Source of the DNA: Microbacterium sp.
Lineage (GTDB): Bacteria > Actinomycetota > Actinomycetes > Actinomycetales > Microbacteriaceae
Reading direction: 5' to 3'
DNA: 5,437 nt
Assembly: GCA_003248845.1 (NCBI GenBank)
Contig: QFPD01000166.1
Coordinates: forward strand, 1 to 5,437
Shown here: piece after piece, positions 1 through 5,437 of the stretch
Numbering within the stretch: the stretch's first letter is position 1
How the letters are laid out: each line of letters opens with the position of its first letter
Program-made: the position numbers and the translations under genes
The notes under the pieces: generated by a model
Seen by the model: the letters and a program-made list of their open reading frames with translations, nothing else
Databases searched by the model: none
What the model was told of the DNA's origin: nothing

Positions 1-73
1 GAAAGTCGGGCGGTGGACGAACGCACCTTCAGGGATGCGAAAACCGAGCGCTGAATCCGCCATAATGGGGTGT
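1..73. other. Intergenic leader upstream of the respiratory operon
   Basis: No gene can be supported here. On the forward strand two in-frame ATG codons (35 and 65) precede ctaE, but the residues they would add do not look like the N-terminus of this family. On the reverse strand a GTG at 26-24 opens a frame that runs off the left edge after about eight codons, too short to judge as a divergent gene. The one recognisable signal is the -10-like hexamer just before ctaE. Confidence 0.5.
61..66 (+). promoter_or_regulatory. Probable -10 element of the ctaE-qcrCAB operon
   Basis: CATAAT matches the sigma-70 type -10 consensus TATAAT at five of six positions, including the key A2 and T6. No good -35 hexamer is seen about 17 bp upstream, which is common in actinobacterial promoters. 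Its last T is 8 nt before the first base of the GTG at 74, so the predicted transcription start falls at or within a base or so of the start codon. That would make the mRNA leaderless. The call rests on pattern only. Confidence 0.5.
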
Positions 74-709
74 GTGACGACGACTCCTGCCACCTATTCC
101 CAGGCCTTGCGATCCGTGAAGCGACCGGATCCGGTGGCCGTCGGCACCATCGTGTGGCTCGGCAGCGAAGTCATGTTCTTCGCGGGTCTGTTCGCGATCT
201 ACTTCACGCTGCGCAATGCCTCCCCCGACCTGTGGGCGGAGGAGACCCAGGTCCTCAACGTGCCGTTCGCGGCCGTCAACACCGTGATCCTGGTGCTCTC
301 CTCGTTCACGGCACAGGCCGGCGTCTTCGCGGCAGAGCGATTCCAGCCCTACCGCAAGGGGTCGTTCTGGCAGTTCCGCCAGTGGGGAATGGTGGAGTGG
401 TTCTTCCTCTCCTTCCTCATGGGCGCCGTGTTCGTGTCCGGGCAGGTGTGGGAGTACGCCACCCTCGTCGCTGAGGGCCTCCCGATCAGCGCCAACTCGT
501 ACGCATCGGCCTTCTACCTGACGACGGGCTTCCACGCTCTGCACGTCACGGGCGGTCTGATCGCATTCCTCCTCGTCATCGGCCGCGCCTTCGCGGTCAA
601 GAACTTCGGACGCAAGGAGATGACCTCGGCCATCGTCGTGTCGTACTACTGGCACTTCGTCGATGTCGTCTGGATCGTCCTGTTCTTCGTCATCTACGTC
701 GTCAAGTAA
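74..709 (+). CDS. ctaE: Cytochrome c oxidase (aa3-type) subunit III
   Basis: This 211-residue integral membrane protein is subunit III of the haem-copper terminal oxidase. It supports the catalytic subunit but carries no metal centre. Five hydrophobic helices are visible at about residues 23-45, 66-88, 108-128, 147-170 and 188-209, the short five-helix form usual in actinobacteria. Family landmarks are GSEVMFF with the conserved membrane Glu (E32), FHALHV (H154, H157) and the C-terminal [10 protein letters not shown] chose GTG at 74 because the protein then begins TTTPATYSQ, as in relatives. The upstream ATGs at 35 and 65 add unrelated residues, and the one at 65 overlaps the -10 element. There is no clear Shine-Dalgarno, which fits a leaderless start. 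It is the first gene of the operon, 20 bp ahead of qcrC. The function is secure; the start is likely. Confidence 0.95.
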   Translation: MTTTPATYSQALRSVKRPDPVAVGTIVWLGSEVMFFAGLFAIYFTLRNASPDLWAEETQVLNVPFAAVNTVILVLSSFTAQAGVFAAERFQPYRKGSFWQFRQWGMVEWFFLSFLMGAVFVSGQVWEYATLVAEGLPISANSYASAFYLTTGFHALHVTGGLIAFLLVIGRAFAVKNFGRKEMTSAIVVSYYWHFVDVVWIVLFFVIYVVK

Positions 710-729
710 GAGCGGAGCAGACGCAACCC

Positions 730-1530
730 ATGTCTTCGAAGTCCCCGCGCCAGAAGTCCGGCCGCCGCAGCAAGTGGGCAGCGGCCGCGCTCATCGGCAT
801 CGGCCTCCTCGCCACCGGCGGCGTCTACGCCGGCGCCTCGGCCGCGATGGCCGCGACCGAGCCCACCTCGGCATCCACCACGCTCACCGTCGAAGACGGC
901 AAGAAGCTCTTCCAGGCCAATTGCGCCACGTGCCACGGCCTGAACCTCGAGGGCACCGCGGATGGGCCCTCGCTGTACGGTGTCGGTGAGCTCGCTGTCG
1001 AGTTCCAGATGTCGACAGGTCGGATGCCGCTGCAGATGCAGGGACCGCAGGCGCCGCAGAAGCCCGTGCAGTTCACCGAGGACCAGATCCTCGCGATCTC
1101 GTCGTGGGTGCAGTCGACCTCTCCGGGCCCGGAGTTCCCCGACGCGAAGACGCTCGACGGCCAGGGCGACGTCGCCAACGGCGCGGAGCTCTTCCGCATC
1201 AACTGTGCGATGTGCCACAACGTCGCCGCGGCGGGCGGTGCACTCACCGAAGGCAAGTACGCTCCCGCGCTCACGTCGACGAGTGCCCTGCACATGTATG
1301 CCGCGATGGTCACGGGCCCGCAGAACATGCCCGTGTTCAACAACATGACCCTCACCACGGAAGAGAAGCGCGACATCATCTCGTCGCTGCTGTTCATCCA
1401 GGAGAACGAGTCCGCCGGCGGCCTGAACCTCGGCTCGCTCGGCCCCGTCTCCGAGGGCCTGTTCATCTGGATCTTCGGCATCGGCAGCCTCATCGGGCTG
1501 ACCGTGTGGATCACGGCCAAGTCGAACTGA
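730..1530 (+). CDS. qcrC: Di-haem cytochrome c subunit of the cytochrome bcc reductase
   Basis: This 266-residue protein has two c-type haem sites, CATCH (C65, C68, H69) and CAMCH (C159, C162, H163). The likely Met axial ligands are M100 in GRMP and M200 in NMPVF. A basic N-terminus is followed by a hydrophobic stretch (about 17-34) that may be a signal peptide or an anchor. A second helix (about 243-262) anchors the C-terminus, with the haem domains outside the membrane. In actinobacteria this duplicated cytochrome c replaces both cytochrome c1 and soluble cytochrome c, carrying electrons from the Rieske cluster directly to the CuA site of the aa3 oxidase. Haem attachment requires the cytochrome c maturation system, which is not in this window. 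The ATG at 730 has GCGGAG at 712-717 upstream, a rather long 12-nt spacing. Gene order on both sides fits the known actinobacterial operon. Confidence 0.96.
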   Translation: MSSKSPRQKSGRRSKWAAAALIGIGLLATGGVYAGASAAMAATEPTSASTTLTVEDGKKLFQANCATCHGLNLEGTADGPSLYGVGELAVEFQMSTGRMPLQMQGPQAPQKPVQFTEDQILAISSWVQSTSPGPEFPDAKTLDGQGDVANGAELFRINCAMCHNVAAAGGALTEGKYAPALTSTSALHMYAAMVTGPQNMPVFNNMTLTTEEKRDIISSLLFIQENESAGGLNLGSLGPVSEGLFIWIFGIGSLIGLTVWITAKSN

Positions 1531-1563
1531 TCCCGAGAACGTGCACGACAACGGAATTGACGT

Positions 1564-1569
1564 AGGAAA
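1564..1569 (+). promoter_or_regulatory. Ribosome binding site that sets the qcrA start
   Basis: AGGAAA lies 10 nt before the ATG at 1580. A GGA at 1571-1573 gives a second, closer partial match. The upstream in-frame GTG at 1541 has no comparable purine-rich motif and would add 13 polar residues (beginning HDNG) that do not resemble family N-termini. This favours the internal ATG. Confidence 0.6.
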
Positions 1570-1579
1570 CGGACCCACC

Positions 1580-2659
1580 ATGGCACACGAGGAAGACGCG
1601 CTCGAGCACGAGAGGGCTTCGTGGAAGCCCTCCCCGGGGCTCGCCGTCGCCGTTCCCGATCCCGTGCAGAACCCCGGCCTCCCGCCGCACCGTGAGCGCG
1701 TGACCGACAAGGACCCGGCCGCCATGAAGCGCGCCGTCCGCACGGTCTACACGCTGTTCTACCTCTCGCTCGCGGGCAGCATCTGGGCGATCGCCGCCTA
1801 CATGCTCTTCCCGATCGAGAGCGGCCGGATCATCGACATCCGCCATAACAACCTCTTCATCGGCCTCGGCATCGCGCTCGCGCTGCTCGCGATCGGCATC
1901 GGTGCCATCCACTGGTCCAAGGCGGTGATGAGCGACAAGGAGTTCATCGAACCCCGACACGCGACGCGTGGTCGCGACGTGACTCGCGAGGCCGCCGTGC
2001 AGGCGTTCCGCGACGCCAACGAGGAGTCGGGCTTCGGTCGCCGCACCGCCATCCGCGGGTCGCTGATCGCGGCGCTCGTCGCCTCGATCCTCCCCGGAAT
2101 CACGCTCTTTCGCGGCCTCGCGCCGGAATCGAGCGCCGCGAATCCCATCGCCGGCGACCCGGTGGCGCTCCTCAGCCACACGATGTGGAAGAAGGGTATG
2201 CGTCTGGCGCACGACCCGAGCGGCGAACCGATCCGCGCCGCGGACCTCACGCTCGGCTCCGCTGTCCACGTCATCCCGGAAGAGCTCGCGAGCCTCAGCC
2301 ACCACGACGGCTACCTCGAGGAAAAGGCGAAGGCCATCGTCCTCCTCATGCGTCTGCTCCCCGAGCAGCTGCCCGCCGAGCACAACAAGCTCGAGTGGTC
2401 ATACAACGGCATCGTCGCGTACTCCAAGGTGTGCACGCACGTCGGATGCCCCGTGGCCCTCTACGAGCAGCAGACGCACCACCTGCTGTGCCCCTGCCAC
2501 CAGTCCCAGTTCGATGTCTCCCGCTCCGCAGCGGTCATCTTCGGCCCGGCCGCGCGGCCGCTGCCGCAGCTGCCCATCACGGTCGATGACGAGGGCTACC
2601 TCGTCGCGCAGAGCGACTTCACCGAACCCGTCGGCCCGAGCTTCTGGGAGCGTCATTGA
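1580..2659 (+). CDS. qcrA: Rieske iron-sulfur subunit of the cytochrome bcc reductase
   Basis: From ATG 1580 the protein has 359 residues. It takes an electron from menaquinol at the QcrB quinol-oxidation site and passes it to QcrC. The [2Fe-2S] motif is complete: CTHVGC (C285, H287, C290) and CPCH (C304, C306, H307). C285, H287, C304 and H307 are the expected cluster ligands, and C290 and C306 the expected disulfide pair. The conserved proline loop GPAARPLP follows. Three membrane helices precede the Rieske domain, at about residues 51-77, 90-110 and 157-179, instead of the single anchor of mitochondrial proteins. This is the actinobacterial form. A twin-arginine pair (R154, R155) sits directly before the third helix, matching the known Tat-dependent translocation of the Rieske domain in Streptomyces. 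A GTG at 1541 is an alternative start but less likely. The stop codon overlaps the qcrB start by 4 bp. Confidence 0.95.
   Translation: MAHEEDALEHERASWKPSPGLAVAVPDPVQNPGLPPHRERVTDKDPAAMKRAVRTVYTLFYLSLAGSIWAIAAYMLFPIESGRIIDIRHNNLFIGLGIALALLAIGIGAIHWSKAVMSDKEFIEPRHATRGRDVTREAAVQAFRDANEESGFGRRTAIRGSLIAALVASILPGITLFRGLAPESSAANPIAGDPVALLSHTMWKKGMRLAHDPSGEPIRAADLTLGSAVHVIPEELASLSHHDGYLEEKAKAIVLLMRLLPEQLPAEHNKLEWSYNGIVAYSKVCTHVGCPVALYEQQTHHLLCPCHQSQFDVSRSAAVIFGPAARPLPQLPITVDDEGYLVAQSDFTEPVGPSFWERH
2646..2650 (+). promoter_or_regulatory. Ribosome binding site supporting the TTG start of qcrB
   Basis: GGGAG lies inside the last codons of qcrA and is 5 nt from the TTG at 2656. Its presence at good spacing, next to a stop/start overlap, is the main reason for accepting the rare TTG initiation codon. 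Confidence 0.65.
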
Positions 2660-4353
2660 GCACCGCGACCGTCACTGAGACCCCCTCGTCCACCGATAGG
2701 CGCGACGAGAAGCCGCTCGGCGGCCGCTTCGTCGCGGGTGCGGCGAACTACATCGATGAGCGCACGAGCCTGTCCGGCATGGTCAAGGAGCTCGGGCGCA
2801 AGATCTTCCCCGACCACTGGTCGTTCATGCTCGGCGAGATCGCCCTGTGGAGCTTCGTCGCCGTCCTGCTGTCGGGCACGTTCCTGACGTTCTTCTTCCA
2901 GGCATCCATGGTGGAGACCCACTACGCCGGCGCCTACCTGCCGCTGCGCGGTGTGGAGATGTCGGCAGCCCTCGACTCGACGCTGCGGATCTCGTTCGAC
3001 ATCCGCGGAGGCCTGCTCGTCCGGCAGATCCACCACTGGGCAGCGCTCGTGTTCGTCGCGGGCATCGGCGTGCACATGCTGCGCGTGTTCTTCACCGGAG
3101 CGTTCCGCAAGCCGCGTGAGCTCAACTGGGTGATCGGCTTCGTGCTGTTCATCCTCGCGATGGCGGAGGGCTTCACGGGCTACTCGCTCCCCGACGACCT
3201 GCTCTCAGGCAACGGCCTCCGCATCATCGACGGCATGATCAAGGGCATTCCGCTCATCGGAACGTGGACCTCGTTCCTGCTCTTCGGCGGCGAGTTCCCC
3301 GGGACTCAGATCGTCGGGCGCCTCTACACTCTGCACATCCTGCTGCTGCCGGCGATCCTCGTCGCGCTCCTCGTACTGCACCTCATGCTGATGATCGTCA
3401 ACAAGCACACCCAGTTCGCCGGCCCGGGCCGCACGAACAGCAACGTCGTCGGGTTCCCGATGATGCCGGTGTACATGTCGAAGATGGGTGGCTTCTTCTT
3501 CATCACGTTCGGTGTGATCGTTCTGATCGCCTCGCTCTTCACGATAAACCCGATCTGGAACTACGGACCGTACGACCCCTCCCCCGTCTCGGCGGGTACG
3601 CAGTCCGACTGGTACATCGGCTTCGCCGACGGCGCCCTGCGTCTCGTGCCGCCGCACCTCGAGTTCGTGCTGTGGGACCGCACCTGGTCGTTCAACATCC
3701 TGATTCCGCTCGGCGTCATCGGCATCTTCATCGTGCTCGTGCTGATCTACCCCTTCATCGAGGCGTGGATCACGGGCGACAAGCGAGAGCACCACATCGC
3801 ACAGCGTCCGCGCCACGCGCCGACGCGGACGGCGATCGGCGTCGCCGGCGTGATCTTCTACGCGGTGCTGTGGGCCGCGGCGTCGTCGGACATCATCGCC
3901 ACGCACTTCCACCTCACGATGGAAGGCGTCATCCACACGCTGCAGGCGCTCCTGATCCTGGGGCCGATCGCCGGGTACTTCATCGCGAAGCGCATCGCAC
4001 TCGCGCTCCAGAAGAAGGACCGCGAGATCGCGCTGCACGGCTACGAGTCCGGTCGCATCGTGCGTCTGCCCGGCGGTGAGTTCATCGAGGTGCACCAGCC
4101 TGTCGACGCCTACGAGCGCGTCAAGCTGGTCGACTTCGAAACGAACGCTCCCCTCGTGGTGCGCCCGAACGACCAGGGACGCATCCCCTGGCACGAGAAC
4201 TTCCGCGCATCGCTGTCGCGCTGGTTCTTCGAGGACCGGCTCGTGCCCGTCACGCAGACGGAGATCGAGGCGGCCGAGGCGCACGCCCACCACGAGCTCG
4301 CACACGACGAGCACGCGGAGCAGGCGGAGATCGAGGACGGCAAGGCGCACTGA
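2656..4353 (+). CDS. qcrB: Cytochrome b subunit of the cytochrome bcc reductase
   Basis: This 565-residue membrane protein oxidises menaquinol and splits its electrons between the Rieske cluster and the two b haems. Eight helices are visible at about 59-82, 118-146, 157-177, 218-248, 276-297, 346-369, 391-411 and 421-445. The likely haem ligands are H126 and H140 in helix B (14 apart) and H227 and H242 in helix D (15 apart, as in b6-type proteins). The quinol-site PEWY-type motif reads SDWY (317-320), keeping the acid, Trp and Tyr but with Ser for the usual Pro. About 120 residues after the last helix form a cytoplasmic extension typical of actinobacterial QcrB, ending in an acidic, His-rich tail. 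The TTG start overlaps the qcrA stop as TTGA (2656-2659), suggesting translational coupling. It is the last gene of the operon, followed by a hairpin. Mycobacterial QcrB is the target of the Q203-type inhibitors. Confidence 0.96.
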   Translation: MSTATVTETPSSTDRRDEKPLGGRFVAGAANYIDERTSLSGMVKELGRKIFPDHWSFMLGEIALWSFVAVLLSGTFLTFFFQASMVETHYAGAYLPLRGVEMSAALDSTLRISFDIRGGLLVRQIHHWAALVFVAGIGVHMLRVFFTGAFRKPRELNWVIGFVLFILAMAEGFTGYSLPDDLLSGNGLRIIDGMIKGIPLIGTWTSFLLFGGEFPGTQIVGRLYTLHILLLPAILVALLVLHLMLMIVNKHTQFAGPGRTNSNVVGFPMMPVYMSKMGGFFFITFGVIVLIASLFTINPIWNYGPYDPSPVSAGTQSDWYIGFADGALRLVPPHLEFVLWDRTWSFNILIPLGVIGIFIVLVLIYPFIEAWITGDKREHHIAQRPRHAPTRTAIGVAGVIFYAVLWAAASSDIIATHFHLTMEGVIHTLQALLILGPIAGYFIAKRIALALQKKDREIALHGYESGRIVRLPGGEFIEVHQPVDAYERVKLVDFETNAPLVVRPNDQGRIPWHENFRASLSRWFFEDRLVPVTQTEIEAAEAHAHHELAHDEHAEQAEIEDGKAH

Positions 4354-4370
4354 CGCGAAGCCTGTCCGAA

Positions 4371-4410
4371 AAGCGGCGGGAGTTGACCGACAGGTCGACT
4401 CCCGCCGCTT
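4371..4410. terminator. Hairpin terminator after qcrB
   Basis: An 18-nt arm at 4371-4388 (AAGCGGCGGGAGTTGACC) pairs with 4393-4410 (GGTCGACTCCCGCCGCTT) around a GACA loop. There is one G-U wobble on the transcript and no bulge. It begins 17 nt after the qcrB stop. No T-run follows it on the forward strand. On the reverse strand the stem is followed by a short T-run (complement of 4369-4372), so it resembles a classical intrinsic terminator better in that direction. Tract-less hairpin terminators are common in actinobacteria, so a bidirectional role is plausible. Confidence 0.8.
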
Positions 4411-4421
4411 CGTCGTGCGCG

Positions 4422-4427
4422 TAGCGT
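4422..4427 (+). promoter_or_regulatory. Possible -10 element of the rhodanese gene
   Basis: TAGCGT fits the relaxed actinobacterial -10 pattern TANNNT. Its last T is 7 nt before the A of the ATG at 4434, so transcription would start at or close to that ATG. No convincing -35 is seen at the right distance; the TTGACC at 4383-4388 is inside the terminator stem and 33 nt away. Such short patterns arise often by chance. Confidence 0.35.
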
Positions 4428-4433
4428 CAAGGC

Positions 4434-4847
4434 ATGACCAGCGCCGAGGCGACCATCGCCTACTTCTTAGTGAAACTCGACCACGAAACGGACCCCTCCG
4501 ACGTCTACGCCGCACAGCAGGCCGGTGAGCGATTCGTCCTCGTCGACGTCCGCAGCGAGGATGCCTGGAACCAGGGCCACGCCCAGGGCGCGATCCACAT
4601 GCCCTACCGCGACATCGCCATCCGTGCTCCGAAAGAGCTGGATCCCACGGTGCCCATCGTGGTGTACTGCTGGAGCCCGGGCTGCAATGCCGGGGCGAAA
4701 GGAGCCCTCGAATTCGCTCGGGCGGGCTTCGCCGTCCGCGAGATGATCGGGGGCTTCGAGTACTGGGCGCGGGAAGGGCTGCCGGTGGAGGCGGCATCCG
4801 GTCCGCTCCCCCGCCGCTTCGACCCGCTCGTGATGTACGTGCGCTGA
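4434..4847 (+). CDS. Single-domain rhodanese-like sulfurtransferase
   Basis: This 137-residue protein is a complete single rhodanese domain with a short N-terminal helix. Such proteins move sulfane sulfur through a persulfide on an active-site Cys; the partner here is unknown. Visible motifs are FVLVDVRSEDAW with the conserved Asp-x-Arg (38-40), GHAQGAIHMPY (48-58), and the active-site strand and loop VVYCWSPGCNAG, in which C79 is the expected persulfide Cys. The loop holds a second Cys (C84). The end of the domain reads GGFEYW (106-111). No signal peptide or membrane helix is seen, so it should be cytoplasmic. The ATG has only AAGG immediately before it, too close for normal ribosome binding, which suggests a leaderless or weakly translated message. 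Codon 12 is TTA, very rare at this G+C. The gene is separated from qcrB by a strong hairpin, so it is probably its own unit. Assignment to the fold is strong; the biological role is not known. Confidence 0.88.
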   Translation: MTSAEATIAYFLVKLDHETDPSDVYAAQQAGERFVLVDVRSEDAWNQGHAQGAIHMPYRDIAIRAPKELDPTVPIVVYCWSPGCNAGAKGALEFARAGFAVREMIGGFEYWAREGLPVEAASGPLPRRFDPLVMYVR

Positions 4848-4866
4848 GCCGTTCCCCATCGCGCTG

Positions 4867-5437
4867 TCACCCGGCGAGCGTGACATCCTCCATGAAGCGC
4901 GCGGCCGCCGCCCCTGCGAACATCACCGCACCGGGCACGGTTACCGCCGCCGCGTCGACGACATCAGCGATGACGGCGGTGACGTTGTCTCGCGAACCGG
5001 CCTGTAGAGCGAGCGCCACGAGGTGCTCTGCTACCACCTGCGGCTCAGCGTTCCCGGCAACCACGTCGGCGATGGCATCGTCGGGCAGGTAGTCGCTGAC
5101 ACCGTCACTGCAGATCATCCAGCGATCCCCCACCACCGGCGTCGAAGCGGCGACGTGAACGAGGTCGCGCTCACCGCCCCGGAGCGATGCCGTGATGATG
5201 TTGCGCTGCGGATGCATCATGGCATCTTCGGGGCGCACGACTCCTCGCTCTACGAGAACCTGAACATAGGAGTCGTCGCGCGTCTGCCGGGTCAAGCGTC
5301 CCTCTCTGAGCAGGTATGCGCGCGAGTCGCCGGTGTGCGCGAGGAGAAGCTCGCCGTCGAACGACAGCCACAGCGTCGTCAGCGTCGTCGCCATGCCGGC
5401 GAGGGAAGGGTCCCGTCGGACGTGAGCGCCCAGATCC
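4867..5437 (-). CDS. PP2C-family Ser/Thr protein phosphatase, N-terminal part outside window
   Basis: The frame is open to the right edge, so about 189 C-terminal residues are visible and the start is not. The GMATTLTTLW stretch ending near 5365 is the internal PP2C motif GMGTTL, so the ATG at 5394 is not the start. Other motifs in order (visible-residue numbering) are HTGDSRAY (GDSRAY at 36-41), MHPQRNIIT (74-82), CSDGVSDYL with metal-binding D111, and SRDNVTAVI with metal-binding D150. These are the later motifs of metal-dependent PP2C phosphatases of the bacterial PstP/PrpC type, which remove phosphate from Ser/Thr residues and oppose Hanks-type kinases. The first metal-binding motifs must lie beyond the window. 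After DNVT only about 37 mostly Ala-rich residues remain, without a membrane helix, so this looks like a soluble enzyme and not the membrane-anchored PstP form. It converges on the rhodanese gene with 19 bp between stops. Confidence 0.9.
   Translation of the reverse strand, partial: DLGAHVRRDPSLAGMATTLTTLWLSFDGELLLAHTGDSRAYLLREGRLTRQTRDDSYVQVLVERGVVRPEDAMMHPQRNIITASLRGGERDLVHVAASTPVVGDRWMICSDGVSDYLPDDAIADVVAGNAEPQVVAEHLVALALQAGSRDNVTAVIADVVDAAAVTVPGAVMFAGAAAARFMEDVTLAG

Noticed and set aside
1..26. Possible start of a divergent gene on the reverse strand (GTG at 26-24)
   Set aside because: Only about eight codons are visible before the window edge and no clear ribosome binding site is seen, so it cannot be supported.
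35..73. Upstream ATG starts for ctaE at 35 and 65
   Set aside because: The extra residues do not resemble the family N-terminus, the codons overlap the likely promoter, and there is no properly spaced ribosome binding site.
751..840. Tat-like RR in the QcrC N-terminus (GRRSKW)
   Set aside because: The residues after RR do not fit the Tat consensus, and c-type cytochromes are exported unfolded by Sec before haem attachment.
1557..1562. TTGACG upstream of qcrA as a -35 of an internal promoter
   Set aside because: No -10-like hexamer lies 16-19 bp downstream before the gene begins, so an internal promoter is not supported.
694..2383. Reverse-strand open frames opposite qcrC and qcrA (694-1743 and 1511-2383)
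   Set aside because: Same composition effect. The forward frames hold complete haem and Rieske motifs, whereas the reverse products look like low-complexity shadows.
2547..2560. Perfect 14-bp palindrome CGGCCGCGCGGCCG inside qcrA
   Set aside because: It encodes the conserved proline loop of the Rieske domain with GC-rich codons, so the symmetry is most likely a by-product of composition.
3205..4797. Long reverse-strand open frame (530 codons) opposite qcrB and the rhodanese gene
   Set aside because: It is the mirror of strong G+C codon bias in the forward genes. The product is Arg-, Asp- and Glu-rich with no recognisable domain, and it crosses two well-supported genes and the terminator hairpin.
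4865..4885. Inverted repeat TGTCAC-N9-GTGACA across the phosphatase stop codon
   Set aside because: The 6-bp arms are short, the site lies at the 3' end of a gene with no promoter near it, and no T-run follows. Chance is a sufficient explanation.

Overview
The window looks like part of the chromosome of a high-GC actinomycete. The closest fit by family resemblance is Microbacteriaceae (Microbacterium or a near relative). The reasons are very high G+C with strong third-position bias, the order ctaE-qcrC-qcrA-qcrB, a di-haem QcrC in place of a soluble cytochrome c, a three-helix Rieske protein, and a QcrB with a long cytoplasmic C-terminal extension. The genus is inferred from remembered family sequences, not from a search.

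Layout. Bases 1-73 are non-coding as far as can be seen and carry a probable -10 element just before ctaE. Bases 74-4353 are a tight forward operon of four respiratory genes: ctaE (oxidase subunit III), qcrC (di-haem cytochrome c), qcrA (Rieske protein) and qcrB (cytochrome b). The gaps are 20 and 49 bp, followed by a 4-bp stop/start overlap. An 18-bp hairpin at 4371-4410 follows qcrB. A single-domain rhodanese (4434-4847, +) comes next. A PP2C-type Ser/Thr phosphatase on the opposite strand converges on it, with 19 bp between the two stop codons; its N-terminal part lies beyond the right edge.

How the genes work together. QcrA, QcrB and QcrC form the menaquinol:cytochrome c reductase. Electrons pass from menaquinol at QcrB to the QcrA Rieske cluster, through the two QcrC haems and on to the aa3 oxidase, of which CtaE is a subunit. 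In actinobacteria these complexes form an obligate III-IV supercomplex, which explains co-transcription of an oxidase subunit with the reductase. The rhodanese and phosphatase appear to be separate housekeeping genes.

I see no mobile element, CRISPR array, RNA gene or clearly new system. The points most worth a second look are a Ser in place of Pro in the PEWY-type quinol-site motif of QcrB, start sites that look leaderless for both forward transcription units, a twin-arginine motif before the third QcrA helix, and a hairpin between qcrB and the rhodanese gene whose only T-run is on the reverse strand.
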